A DNA stretch of 64,000 nucleotides from Staphylococcus edaphicus. GTDB lineage: Bacteria; Bacillota; Bacilli; Staphylococcales; Staphylococcaceae. The stretch covers positions 1-64,000 of the forward strand of contig NZ_MRZN01000014.1 of the NCBI RefSeq assembly GCF_002614725.1. The letters run 5' to 3'. Of this stretch, positions 33,835 to 45,065 are shown piece after piece (positions within the stretch are counted from its first letter, which is position 1; each line of letters starts with the position of its first letter). Both the position numbers and the translations under genes were made by a program. The notes beneath the pieces are model-generated. The model searched no databases. It saw only the letters and a list, made by a program, of their open reading frames with translations, and was not told the origin of the DNA.

Positions 33835-34026
33835 TCAGAAGATAAGGGTAGCAATAAGGACAAACGCAATCAGGCACAATATAATCAAGATGATAAAGTA
33901 AGGTAATTTATTTTTGGTTTGGCCATGCGATTCGTAATCATCATTATTGGTCATTATTTGACGTAGTCCCTTTTTTTGATATGGTTTTTGTTGCTCTAAG
34001 TCGTTAAACGGATCATGCTTTTTCAT
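33835..34026 (-). CDS. small C-terminally anchored membrane protein
   Basis: 63 residues from the ATG at 34026 (68 from 34041). A polar N-terminus (MKKHDPFNDLEQQKPYQKKG) is followed by one C-terminal helix (LPYFIILIILCLIAFVLIATLIF). The ribosome site is weak (AGGATG), so the start is uncertain. No known domain. Confidence 0.55.
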   Translation of the reverse strand: MKKHDPFNDLEQQKPYQKKGLRQIMTNNDDYESHGQTKNKLPYFIILIILCLIAFVLIATLIF

Positions 34027-34319
34027 ATTTATAATACACATCCTGTTAGATTAATGTTAAAACTAATTAATTTTAATTATAAAATGATATAAAAGTATTG
34101 AAAAAGAAGATTGCTATAGATTAATATGAAACTATACGATGAACGATTTAGCTATACTTGTATTTTACTATACTTATGACGGTAAGATAACATACAGATA
34201 AAAAAATAGTTAATAAGTTTAATTAGTAAAAGAAATAGTGTAAAATATACATTTGATATTGAAAATATACGCACAAATGAAAACAAATGTTATGATATAA
34301 ATTGAAGTGAGGGGAGCAT

Positions 34320-34964
34320 ATGCCAGACCATAATCAAAACAACAAGAAAATGAGTGGTTTTGCGAAAATTGTCAGTGGACTCATTGTACTATTATTAGTA
34401 GGTGGGTTGATTTTTGCTATTTTTGCATTTGTCGATCATTCAAACAAAGCGAATGAACGTTTAGCAGATCAAAAGCAAGAAGATAAAGACAAGAAAGATA
34501 AAGCAAAGACAAAAGAAGACAAAGACAAAAAAGATAAAGAAAAGTCTACTCAAGAATCACAACAAACACAACAGACTGTAGAAACGCAACAAACGCAGCA
34601 AACAATGCAGACACAACAAACGCAGCAAACACAACAACAAAGACAGACGCAACAATCACGACAACCAGCCACGGCTGAGCGTACAACTGAAGAAAAAAAA
34701 TCTCCAGAAAAAACGAAAGAAGCAACAACTGAAGAAAGAACAACAGAAGAGAAAACGCCAGAACCTTCAACAGAGGAAAAAACTTCTGAACCTTCAACTG
34801 AAGAAAAAACAACCGAGCCATCTACTGAACAGAAAAAACCAGAACCTTCAACACAACAAAGAAGTTCACAGGGCAATACTCAAGAAAGATCAGCACCAAG
34901 CAATAACAACAATAGCTCAAGCTCCAAGGAAAGTGCTGAATCATCATCTTCTAAAGATGACTAA
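34320..34964 (+). CDS. single-pass membrane protein with low-complexity Thr/Glu/Gln repeats
   Basis: 214 residues. A short cytosolic start is followed by one helix (IVSGLIVLLLVGGLIFAIFAF, about 18-38), then an extracellular tail. The tail has a Lys/Asp-rich stretch (QEDKDKKDKAKTKEDKDKKD), QTQQT repeats (about 80-110) and repeats of the type EPSTEEKT (about 135-175), ending Ser/Asn-rich. It looks like a wall-spanning stalk; no LPXTG. GTGAGGGGAG precedes the ATG. Repeats of this type vary in length between strains. Function unknown. Confidence 0.75.
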   Translation: MPDHNQNNKKMSGFAKIVSGLIVLLLVGGLIFAIFAFVDHSNKANERLADQKQEDKDKKDKAKTKEDKDKKDKEKSTQESQQTQQTVETQQTQQTMQTQQTQQTQQQRQTQQSRQPATAERTTEEKKSPEKTKEATTEERTTEEKTPEPSTEEKTSEPSTEEKTTEPSTEQKKPEPSTQQRSSQGNTQERSAPSNNNNSSSSKESAESSSSKDD

Positions 34965-34965
34965 C

Positions 34966-35022
34966 CTATAGGACCACGGAATCTATTTTAGTTGAGTAGA
35001 TTTCGGGTCTTATTTTTTATTT
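34966..35022 (+). terminator. terminator of the repeat-rich membrane protein
   Basis: Imperfect stem between about 34971-34986 (aggaccacggaatcta) and 34999-35012 (tagatttcgggtct), then a T-run. Confidence 0.75.
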
Positions 35023-35075
35023 GAAAGCACATACAGTTATGTCATTGTTGGACTATAATATGTGGAAAATAATTA

Positions 35076-35303
35076 TTAAAAAAACAAATTTAATAAGAAA
35101 GTAATCAAAGAAGATAATAATATGAGTGTAATACAGCCACTAAGACAACCCAAAGGACCACAACCGCAACTCATATTTCTAGAATAATGAAATGTTTGAT
35201 TAGAATTGAAAGGATTGCTTTGGTTAGTGCGTTTGAAATAGTCATCATCTTTATAGCGTTGATCTTTTGGATCGATGACATCTGGATGTTTATTTTGTGG
35301 CAT
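35076..35303 (-). CDS. small Cys-containing membrane protein
   Basis: 75 residues: polar N-terminus, then a CGCGPLGCLSGC motif (four Cys in 12 residues) followed by a C-terminal helix (ITLILLSSLITFLLNLFF). AGGGGG lies 8 bp before the ATG, so it is probably translated. The clustered cysteines at the membrane edge could bind a metal or be acylated; this is inference. Confidence 0.65.
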   Translation of the reverse strand: MPQNKHPDVIDPKDQRYKDDDYFKRTNQSNPFNSNQTFHYSRNMSCGCGPLGCLSGCITLILLSSLITFLLNLFF

Positions 35304-35681
35304 ACGTATTCCCCCTGATTGATTAATGATAATTCTATTTTAAAGACTAAAGATAATGTAAGCAATATATAGCACATGAAACAAACTGAAGTTTGATAAT
35401 ATATGAACGACTATTGTAGCGATGAAAAATGAAATCCAAGAACAAATGATTAATGAACTGTGCAATGGGTATAACATAAACATAAGACATTTCAGTTAAA
35501 TGACCTATAATTATAAGTAATAGCTGAAAATTATAGTGAAACGTTTATCTCTTGCAATTTTAAATTGATAGTAGTATTATTACGAATATAAGAGGTTGTA
35601 TTTTTTTGTCCCGATAGGGACGTAAAAAGTCAATCTATGGTTGGAACTTGACCCTTTATAAAGAAACGGAGGAGGATAGTA
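35304..35681 (+). promoter_or_regulatory. cggR-gapA operon leader and promoter region
   Basis: AT-rich stretch with no gene. A sigma-A promoter is visible: TTGATA 35565-35570, 16-bp spacer, TATAAG 35587-35592. The CggR operator lies just downstream. Confidence 0.65.
35608..35631. promoter_or_regulatory. CggR-type operator
   Basis: GTCCC-GATA-GGGAC palindrome followed by GTAAAA-AGTC. GGGAC-N6-AGTC closely matches one half of the Bacillus CggR site CGGGAC-N6-TGTC. It lies about 15 bp downstream of the -10 box, so bound repressor would block elongation; in Bacillus, fructose-1,6-bisphosphate relieves binding. Confidence 0.75.
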
Positions 35682-36710
35682 GTGAATGATTTGATGAAAA
35701 TTCAACAAAAACTGGTGCCAGAACTTGTTGAAAAAATGGATCGACGTTTTTCAATTCTCACTACTATTGCTAAGCACCAACCTGTAGGTAGACGTAGTTT
35801 AAGTGAATACATGGATTTAACTGAACGTGTACTTCGTTCCGAAACAGACACATTGAAAAACCAAGCTTTAATCAAGGTTAAACCAACAGGCATGGAAATC
35901 ACTGCAGAAGGTGAGACAACGGTTCGTCAATTAAATAGTTACTTTAATGTTTTATCTGATGACCACCATCTCTCACAAATGATAAAAGAACAATACGGCA
36001 TCAAAGAGGTCTACGTAGTACCAGGTGATTCTGATATTGATCAAACAGTGAAAATTGAATTGTCACGACAAGCAGGACAGCTGGTTGAAGATGTACTTTA
36101 TGACCATGCTGTTGTGGCTGTCACAGGCGGCTCAACGATGGCTTATGTTAGTGAAGCAATGCATAAACAACCGCATGATGTGTTCTTTGTTCCGGCACGA
36201 GGTGGACTTGGAGAAAATGTTGTATATCAAGCGAATACCATTGCAGCAAGTATGGCACAACAAACGAATGGTGATTATACAACATTATACGTTCCAGATA
36301 ACGTGAGTGAGTCGACATATAATACACTGATGTTAGAACCTTCCGTTATTCACACCTTAGAAAAAATTAGAGAATCCAATATTACTATCCACGGCATTGG
36401 TGATGCGCTGAAGATGGCGCGAAGACGTCAATCACCTAACGAAGTTATAGAAAAACTTCAACATCACAATGCCTCGGGAGAAGCATTTGGATATTATTTC
36501 GATGATCAAGGCGACATCGTCCATAAAGTGAAAACAATTGGACTACAATTAGAAGATCTTGAGTCGAAAAGGTTTATATTTGCTGTAGCTGGGGGTAAAT
36601 CTAAAGGAGAAGCAATTAAAGCTTATCTTTCAATTGCTCCAAAAAACACTGTATTAATTACAGACGAAGGTGCAGCAAGCGTATTTGCAAACAATAGTAA
36701 TAAAAAGTGA
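35682..36710 (+). CDS. cggR: central glycolytic genes regulator CggR (GapR)
   Basis: 342 residues with a GTG start 6 bp after GGAGGAGG. An N-terminal winged-HTH (GRRSLSEYMDLTERVLRSETD) is followed by a SorC-type sugar-binding domain (VAVTGGSTMAYV, GGKSKGEAI). It represses its own operon and is induced by glycolytic intermediates. It is the first gene of cggR-gapA-pgk-tpiA-gpmI-eno. Confidence 0.95.
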   Translation: MNDLMKIQQKLVPELVEKMDRRFSILTTIAKHQPVGRRSLSEYMDLTERVLRSETDTLKNQALIKVKPTGMEITAEGETTVRQLNSYFNVLSDDHHLSQMIKEQYGIKEVYVVPGDSDIDQTVKIELSRQAGQLVEDVLYDHAVVAVTGGSTMAYVSEAMHKQPHDVFFVPARGGLGENVVYQANTIAASMAQQTNGDYTTLYVPDNVSESTYNTLMLEPSVIHTLEKIRESNITIHGIGDALKMARRRQSPNEVIEKLQHHNASGEAFGYYFDDQGDIVHKVKTIGLQLEDLESKRFIFAVAGGKSKGEAIKAYLSIAPKNTVLITDEGAASVFANNSNKK

Positions 36711-36750
36711 TTATACTTTTTAAATATCATTATTAAAGGAGGCCATTTAA

Positions 36751-37758
36751 ATGGCAGTAAAAGTAGCAATTAATGGTTTTGGTAGAATTGGTCGTTTAGC
36801 ATTCAGAAGAATTCAAAACGTTGACGGAATCGATGTAGTAGCAGTAAATGACTTAACAGATGACGAAATGTTAGCACATTTATTAAAATATGACACTATG
36901 CAAGGACGCTTCACAGGAGAAGTTGAAGTGGAAAATGACGGATTCCGTGTGAACGGACAAGAAGTTAAATCATTCTCTGAGCCAGACCCAAGTAAATTAC
37001 CTTGGAAAGACTTAGACATTGATGTTGTATTAGAATGTACTGGTTTCTTCGCAGACAAAGAAAAAGCAGAAGCTCATATAAATGCAGGAGCTAAAAAAGT
37101 ACTAATTTCTGCTCCGGCTACTGGTGATTTGAAAACAATCGTTTATAACACAAACCACCAAGAGTTAGATGGCACAGAATCAGTTGTTTCAGGTGCTTCA
37201 TGTACTACTAACTCATTAGCTCCAGTTGCTAAAGTATTAAATGATGACTTTGGTTTAGTAGAAGGTTTCATGACTACAATTCATGCTTACACTGGTGACC
37301 AAAATACACAAGATGCGCCACACGCTAAAGGCGACAAACGTCGTGCGCGTGCAGCTGCTGAAAACATTATCCCTAACTCAACTGGTGCTGCCAAAGCAAT
37401 CGGCTTAGTTATTCCTGAAATTGATGGTAAATTAGACGGTGGAGCGCAACGTGTTCCTGTAGCAACTGGTTCATTAACTGAATTAACCGTTGTATTAGAG
37501 AAAAGTGTAAGTGTTGACGATGTTAATGCTGCAATGAAGAATGCATCAAACGAATCATTTGGTTACACTGAAGACGAAATCGTTTCATCTGATGTTGTTG
37601 GTATGACTTACGGTTCATTATTTGATGCAACACAAACACGTGTAATGACAGTTGGCGACCGCCAATTAGTTAAAGTAGCAGCTTGGTATGACAACGAAAT
37701 GTCTTACACTTCACAATTAGTTCGTACATTAGAACACTTAGCAACTCAAGCTAAATAA
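36751..37758 (+). CDS. gapA: glyceraldehyde-3-phosphate dehydrogenase
   Basis: 335 residues, NAD-dependent glycolytic enzyme. NAD-binding INGFGRIGR, catalytic C151 in SGASCTTNS, and the substrate region [24 protein letters not shown] precedes the ATG. Synonymous usage looks strongly selected, as expected for a very abundant protein. Confidence 0.99.
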   Translation: MAVKVAINGFGRIGRLAFRRIQNVDGIDVVAVNDLTDDEMLAHLLKYDTMQGRFTGEVEVENDGFRVNGQEVKSFSEPDPSKLPWKDLDIDVVLECTGFFADKEKAEAHINAGAKKVLISAPATGDLKTIVYNTNHQELDGTESVVSGASCTTNSLAPVAKVLNDDFGLVEGFMTTIHAYTGDQNTQDAPHAKGDKRRARAAAENIIPNSTGAAKAIGLVIPEIDGKLDGGAQRVPVATGSLTELTVVLEKSVSVDDVNAAMKNASNESFGYTEDEIVSSDVVGMTYGSLFDATQTRVMTVGDRQLVKVAAWYDNEMSYTSQLVRTLEHLATQAK

Positions 37759-37811
37759 TTCAATGTAAAAAATTAATTTAACAACTTTAATGTGCTGTTA
37801 AATTTAAACAA

Positions 37812-37856
37812 TAAGCTTAGGAGTAAGCGGGGAGCACAACGCTTCTCCGCTTATTT
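37812..37856 (+). promoter_or_regulatory. intercistronic hairpin between gapA and pgk
   Basis: Arms taagcggggag (about 37816) and cttctccgctta (about 37842-37853) form a strong stem followed by a short T-run, so it may be a partial terminator or an mRNA-processing/stabilising element that sets different levels of gapA and downstream genes. Confidence 0.65.
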
Positions 37857-37890
37857 TAATTTATTGTTTCATTCAGAGGAGGAAGCATAC

Positions 37891-39081
37891 ATGGCTAAAA
37901 AAATTGTAACTGACTTAGAATTAAAAGGTAAAACTGTACTTGTTCGCGCAGATTTTAACGTACCGATGAAAGACGGAGAAATTACTGACGATAATCGTAT
38001 CGTACAAGCTTTACCAACAATCAAGTACATCATTGAACAAGGTGGGAAAATTGTATTATTTTCACATTTAGGTAAAGTGAAAGAAGAAAGTGATAAAGCA
38101 GAATTAACTTTGAAACCTGTTGCCGATGCATTAACTGACAAATTAGGTCAAACAGTTACTTTCGTACCTGAAACACGCGGAGAAAAACTAGAACAAGCCG
38201 TTGAAGACCTTAATGAAGGTGATGTGCTATTAGTTGAAAATACGCGTTTTGAAGATGTTGATGGCAAAAAAGAATCTAAAAACGATTCTGAATTAGGACA
38301 ATATTGGGCATCATTAGGTGATGTGTTTGTAAACGATGCATTTGGTACTGCTCACCGTGAGCATGCTTCAAACGTTGGTATTGCTTCTAATTTAGAAACC
38401 GTTGCAGGATTCTTGATGGAAAAAGAAATTAAATATATCGGTGGCGTAGTTGAAAACCCTGATAAACCTGTAGTTGCAATTCTAGGCGGTGCCAAAGTTT
38501 CTGACAAAATTGGCGTTATTACTAACTTATTGAAAATTGCTGATAAAGTTCTAATTGGCGGCGGTATGTCATATACGTTCTTTAAAGCACAAGGTAAAGA
38601 AATTGGCTTATCTTTATTAGAAAAAGATAAAGTTGATTTTGCAAAAGAATTATTAGATCGTGCAGGAGATCAAATTGTCTTACCAGTTGATTGTAAAGTT
38701 GCAAAAGAATTTTCAAATGATGCTGAAATTACAGAAGTTTCAGTAGATGATATTCCAGCTGATCAAGAAGCTATGGACATTGGACCAAAAACAGTCGAAT
38801 TATTTAAAGATCAATTACAAGGTGCGCATACAGTAGTATGGAACGGACCAATGGGTGTATTTGAATTAAGTAATTTTGCTAAAGGTACCATCGGTGTTTG
38901 TGAAGCAATCGCTGAATTAAAAGAGGCTAATACGATTATTGGCGGAGGAGATTCAGCAGCAGCAGCAATTTCATTAGGCTATGGTGATGACTTCAGTCAT
39001 ATTTCAACAGGTGGCGGCGCATCATTAGAATATCTTGAAGGTAAAGAACTACCAGGTGTAGTTGCAATTGCGAACAAATAA
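37891..39081 (+). CDS. pgk: phosphoglycerate kinase
   Basis: 396 residues, the normal bacterial size. The start at 37891 follows GAGGAGG. N-terminal [10 protein letters not shown], hinge and nucleotide-binding [11 protein letters not shown], and C-terminal GGGDSAAA. It makes ATP and 3-phosphoglycerate. The frame extends upstream to 37792 but has no ribosome site there. Confidence 0.99.
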   Translation: MAKKIVTDLELKGKTVLVRADFNVPMKDGEITDDNRIVQALPTIKYIIEQGGKIVLFSHLGKVKEESDKAELTLKPVADALTDKLGQTVTFVPETRGEKLEQAVEDLNEGDVLLVENTRFEDVDGKKESKNDSELGQYWASLGDVFVNDAFGTAHREHASNVGIASNLETVAGFLMEKEIKYIGGVVENPDKPVVAILGGAKVSDKIGVITNLLKIADKVLIGGGMSYTFFKAQGKEIGLSLLEKDKVDFAKELLDRAGDQIVLPVDCKVAKEFSNDAEITEVSVDDIPADQEAMDIGPKTVELFKDQLQGAHTVVWNGPMGVFELSNFAKGTIGVCEAIAELKEANTIIGGGDSAAAAISLGYGDDFSHISTGGGASLEYLEGKELPGVVAIANK

Positions 39082-39148
39082 GCGCACGACTAACAACGGC
39101 AATCCATGATTATAAGTGGCGACACAATTAATCATAATTTACTAATAG

Positions 39149-39922
<774 letters not shown>

Positions 39923-39923
39923 T

Positions 39924-41441
39924 ATGGCTAAACAACCAACTGCATTAATTATTTTAGATGGTTTTGCAAACAGAGAAAGCGAACACGGTAATGCTGTGAA
40001 ACTAGCTAATAAACCTAACTTTGATCGTTACTACAGTAAGTATCCAACGACTCAAATCGAAGCTAGCGGCTTAGATGTTGGACTTCCAGAAGGTCAAATG
40101 GGTAATTCAGAAGTTGGGCATATGAACATTGGTGCTGGACGCGTCGTATATCAAAGTTTAACGCGTATCAATAAATCTATTGAAGATGGCGATTTCTTTG
40201 AAAATGATGTACTCAATCATGCAATGAATCATGTTAAGAAGAATGATTCAGTACTACATGTATTTGGCTTATTGTCAGATGGTGGCGTACACAGCCATTA
40301 TAAACACCTTTTTGCGCTATTAGATTTAGCTAAAAAACAAGGTCTAGAAAAAGTTTATGTACACGCCTTTTTAGATGGACGTGACGTTGACCAAAAATCA
40401 GCGCTTAAATATATCGAAGACACTGAAGCAAAATTCAAAGAACTAGGTATTGGTCAATTTGCTTCTGTTTCAGGTCGTTACTATGCAATGGATCGTGATA
40501 AACGCTGGGACAGAGAAGAAAAAGCTTATAATGCGATTCGCAATTTCGGTGGAGAAACATTTGAATCAGCAAAAGCGGGTGTTGAAGCAAATTATGATAA
40601 AGATCTCACAGATGAATTTGTTGAACCATTTATCGTTAAAGAACAGAATGAAGGAGTAAATGATGGCGATGCTGTTGTCTTTTATAACTTCCGTCCCGAT
40701 AGAGCTGGACAACTGTCTGAAATATTTACGGATAAAGCATTCGATGGTTTTAAAGTAGAACAAATCAATGATTTATACTATGCAACATTTACTAAATATA
40801 ACGATAATGTGAATGCAGAAATCGTATTTGAAAAAGTCGATTTAACCAATACAATCGGTGAAGTTGCTCAAGATAATGGGTTGAAACAATTACGTATAGC
40901 TGAAACCGAAAAATTCCCGCATGTGACTTATTTCATGAGTGGTGGTCGTAATGATGAATTTGAAGGTGAACGCCGCCGTTTAATCGACTCACCTAAAGTT
41001 GCAACATATGATCTCAAACCAGAAATGAGTGCGTATGAAGTGAAAGATGCTTTAATTGAAGAATTAAATCAAGGTGACTTGGATTTAATTCTGTTAAACT
41101 TTGCTAACCCAGATATGGTTGGACACAGCGGTATGTTGGAACCAACTGTTAAAGCAATTGAAGCAGTAGACGAATGTTTAGGCGAAGTTGTTGATAAGAT
41201 CATTGAAATGGGCGGTCATGCAATCATTACTGCCGATCATGGTAATTCAGATATGGTACTCACAGATGATGATCAACCGATGACGACGCATACGACTAAT
41301 CCCGTTCCAGTCATCGTTACAAAAGATGGTATTACTTTACGTGAAACGGGTCGTCTTGGTGATTTAGCACCAACATTATTAGATTTATTAAACGTAGAAC
41401 AACCAGACGATATGACTGGTGAATCATTGATTCATCATTAA
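39924..41441 (+). CDS. gpmI: cofactor-independent phosphoglycerate mutase
   Basis: 505 residues, alkaline-phosphatase superfamily, manganese-dependent. LDGFANRE at the N-terminus, phosphoserine S62 in [13 protein letters not shown], and metal-binding [11 protein letters not shown]. The start at 39924 directly follows the tpiA stop, with AAGGTG inside the tpiA end as ribosome site, so translation is coupled. Confidence 0.98.
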   Translation: MAKQPTALIILDGFANRESEHGNAVKLANKPNFDRYYSKYPTTQIEASGLDVGLPEGQMGNSEVGHMNIGAGRVVYQSLTRINKSIEDGDFFENDVLNHAMNHVKKNDSVLHVFGLLSDGGVHSHYKHLFALLDLAKKQGLEKVYVHAFLDGRDVDQKSALKYIEDTEAKFKELGIGQFASVSGRYYAMDRDKRWDREEKAYNAIRNFGGETFESAKAGVEANYDKDLTDEFVEPFIVKEQNEGVNDGDAVVFYNFRPDRAGQLSEIFTDKAFDGFKVEQINDLYYATFTKYNDNVNAEIVFEKVDLTNTIGEVAQDNGLKQLRIAETEKFPHVTYFMSGGRNDEFEGERRRLIDSPKVATYDLKPEMSAYEVKDALIEELNQGDLDLILLNFANPDMVGHSGMLEPTVKAIEAVDECLGEVVDKIIEMGGHAIITADHGNSDMVLTDDDQPMTTHTTNPVPVIVTKDGITLRETGRLGDLAPTLLDLLNVEQPDDMTGESLIHH

Positions 41442-41477
41442 TAAAAGCATTATTGTTATGAGCAAGATTGAAATGTA

Positions 41478-41515
41478 ATCTGCTTAAGCATATGAGAATT
41501 TTCGCTTAAGCAGAT
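41478..41515 (+). repeat. perfect 12-bp stem between gpmI and eno
   Basis: ATCTGCTTAAGC (41478-41489) and GCTTAAGCAGAT (41504-41515) form a perfect stem with a 14-nt loop, but no T-run follows. It is more likely an mRNA-processing or stability element than a terminator. A TATAAT-like -10 about 41574 (agctataatg) suggests eno also has its own promoter. Confidence 0.65.
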
Positions 41516-41587
41516 AGCATCATATAAACAACACAAGAGAATTAAATTACTTTGTATTTATAGTATTTAAAGCTATAATGAAGATGA

Positions 41588-42937
<1,350 letters not shown>

Positions 42938-42970
42938 TACAGCATTAAAATTTAAGTGTTCACGCGCAAA

Positions 42971-43003
42971 CACGCAAGCCATTAATGGCTTGCGTGTTTT
43001 TTT
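42971..43003 (+). terminator. terminator of eno
   Basis: Perfect 12-bp stem (cacgcaagccat/atggcttgcgtg) and a seven-T run. Confidence 0.96.
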
Positions 43004-43387
43004 AAAGCCCTACTTCTCAATTTATTAAGTTAGTGGACTTTTGCAATAGCGTTAGCGATTGTAATCTATTATCCCCAAATAAAAATTTCTGAAATAGTAA
43101 TTTTGTTGTACCGTATCGGCAAGGACGTCTAGAATTGAAAAAGTAAAATAGGAAGACATTTTTCAAATTAGACAGCCACTGCCACCGGTTCTACTTTTTC
43201 AATAAAGCGTAGGCTAATGTAATCGCTAGGGTGATGACATAAGAAATAATAACCGAATGAATTTCGTTAATCCTACTATAGAGACACTATGCAAGGTACT
43301 ATAATCTGGTTTATGTAAATTGTTCATCTTTTGTGATTAAACTGATATAATTAAAGATGTAAAACAATGAAGGAGTCTTAACGAATT
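43004..43387. other. gene-poor stretch with an inverted repeat and a hydrophobic micro-ORF
   Basis: No canonical gene. ATTGAAAAAGTA (about 43135-43146) is perfectly repeated in inverse at about 43193-43204. On the minus strand a 26-codon frame (about 43271 down to 43194) reads as one membrane helix ending LLKK, but has no ATG, GTG or TTG start. Confidence 0.45.
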
Positions 43388-43849
43388 ATGGAAGTAAAAC
43401 CTAAGTCAAAAGAAATTAAAACGGCTCATCTGATTGCATATAGTTCATTAATTATTGCGATACTCTCTGCAATACATTTATTCGTAGTGCTTGATGATAG
43501 TGTGATTAAACAACTGCTATCCAATAGCGGTCAATCAACATCTGAAAACGCGGTCGGTACGATTAAAAACAGTTTCCAATTCACTGGTATTATGTACATT
43601 TTTGCTAATTTAGCAGGTATCTTCGCCATCTGGAACAGACACACATATTTATGGTGGTTTATGTTTGCAGTGTTTGTATCGCAAATACTGTACAATTTAA
43701 TTAACATCGGTGCAGTTTACGGGGCGATATTAGATATAAAATCAAGCTTAAACATCATTCCATTAACACTTGTACTTGTTATGTCGTTTGTGTTAGCGGT
43801 ATATATGCTGATCGTTTCAATCAAGCGTAAAAGCACGTTCAATAGATAG
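43388..43849 (+). CDS. four-helix membrane protein of unknown function
   Basis: 153 residues with about four hydrophobic helices (LIAYSSLIIAILSAIHLFVV, FTGIMYIFANLAGIFAIW, YLWWFMFAVFVSQILYNLI, LTLVLVMSFVLAVYMLIVSI). AAGGAG lies about 13 bp before the ATG, a long spacing. It sits before secG in staphylococci. No recognised domain. Confidence 0.7.
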   Translation: MEVKPKSKEIKTAHLIAYSSLIIAILSAIHLFVVLDDSVIKQLLSNSGQSTSENAVGTIKNSFQFTGIMYIFANLAGIFAIWNRHTYLWWFMFAVFVSQILYNLINIGAVYGAILDIKSSLNIIPLTLVLVMSFVLAVYMLIVSIKRKSTFNR

Positions 43850-43917
43850 AAGTTTGCTAAAGAAGACGAACGTATGATATAATGCGTTTCGTATATAATG
43901 AATGGAGGACAATTTTC

Positions 43918-44151
43918 ATGCATACATTAATAATGATACTTTTGATTTTAGATTGTATTGCATTAGTAACTGTTGTATTACTCCAAGAAGGTAAAAGTAA
44001 TGGACTTTCAGGCGCAATTAGTGGTGGCGCAGAGCAGTTATTTGGTAAACAAAAGCAACGCGGTATTGATTTATTCTTGCATAGATTAACAATTGTATTG
44101 TCTGTCATTTTCTTCTTGTTAATGTTAGGCATAAGCTATTTTGGTTTATAA
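43918..44151 (+). CDS. secG: preprotein translocase subunit SecG
   Basis: 77 residues, two membrane helices, with the family segment [23 protein letters not shown] between them. SecG assists SecYE-SecA cycling. GGAGG lies before ATG 43918; the longer frame upstream is not needed. A short terminator-like stem follows. Confidence 0.96.
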   Translation: MHTLIMILLILDCIALVTVVLLQEGKSNGLSGAISGGAEQLFGKQKQRGIDLFLHRLTIVLSVIFFLLMLGISYFGL

Positions 44152-44152
44152 G

Positions 44153-44182
44153 GTCCGACAATGTTAAAGTCGGGCTTTTTTA
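44153..44182 (+). terminator. terminator of secG
   Basis: Seven-bp stem (gtccgac/gtcgggc, one G-T pair) and six Ts. Confidence 0.75.
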
Positions 44183-44285
44183 TTTATAATAGTTCATATG
44201 ACTTTTAAAAATAATTGAGGTAAATATAAGGCTAACTTAAATAGAATACACATATTCAAAGCATAATCGAAAGGGTTGAAAGACA

Positions 44286-45026
44286 ATGCAAATCAAACTT
44301 CCAGAACCTTTCTTCTTTGAAGAAAGCAATAGAGCTGTATTATTGTTACATGGTTTTACAGGGAATTCCTCAGACGTGCGACAATTAGGTCGTTACCTAC
44401 AGAAAAAAGGTTATACATCTTATGCACCACAATATGAAGGACATGCAGCACCACCTGAAGAGATACTAGAGTCCAGTCCTTTTGTATGGTATAAAGATGC
44501 GTTAGATGGTTATGATTTTTTAGTAGAAAAAGGATACGATGAAATCGTAGTCGCAGGATTATCACTGGGTGGATGTTATGCTTTAAAACTAAGCTTAAAC
44601 AGAGATGTAAAGGGTATTGTAACAATGTGTTCACCTATGTTCATCAAGACGGAAGGGTCAATGTTCAACGGTGTTCTAGAATACGCTCGAAATTTCAAAA
44701 AGTATGAAGGTAAAGATGAAACGACCATTGAAAAAGAGATGGATAACTTTAAACCAACAGATACTTTAAAAGAGCTACAAGGACAAATTCAGGACGTCAG
44801 AGACCACATAGATGAAGTGATGGATCCATTATTAGTCGTACAAGCAGAACAAGATCAAATGATTAATACAGATTCTGCAAACGTTATATACAATGAGAGC
44901 GAATCTGATGACAAAGATATCAAATGGTATGCGAATTCAGGACATGTCATCACTATCGATAAAGAAAAGGAATTAGTATTCGAAGATGTATACAATTTCT
45001 TAGAGTCATTAGATTGGTCTCATTAA
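44286..45026 (+). CDS. est: alpha/beta-hydrolase carboxylesterase
   Basis: 246 residues, same as Est of S. aureus. [11 protein letters not shown] oxyanion region, nucleophile S93 in GLSLGG, and catalytic His in NSGHVI near 225. Prefers short-chain esters in related monoacylglycerol-lipase-like enzymes (family knowledge). It lies 39 bp before rnr, and the pair is conserved. Confidence 0.92.
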   Translation: MQIKLPEPFFFEESNRAVLLLHGFTGNSSDVRQLGRYLQKKGYTSYAPQYEGHAAPPEEILESSPFVWYKDALDGYDFLVEKGYDEIVVAGLSLGGCYALKLSLNRDVKGIVTMCSPMFIKTEGSMFNGVLEYARNFKKYEGKDETTIEKEMDNFKPTDTLKELQGQIQDVRDHIDEVMDPLLVVQAEQDQMINTDSANVIYNESESDDKDIKWYANSGHVITIDKEKELVFEDVYNFLESLDWSH

Positions 45027-45065
45027 AAAACTAAGAAGTATTTAAAAATAGAAAGGAGGGGCATA

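Noticed and set aside
34546..34876. Minus-strand frames of 91 and 108 codons rich in Val, Cys, Phe
   Set aside because: They are the complement of the Thr/Glu/Gln repeat region; the composition is an artefact and there is no ribosome site.
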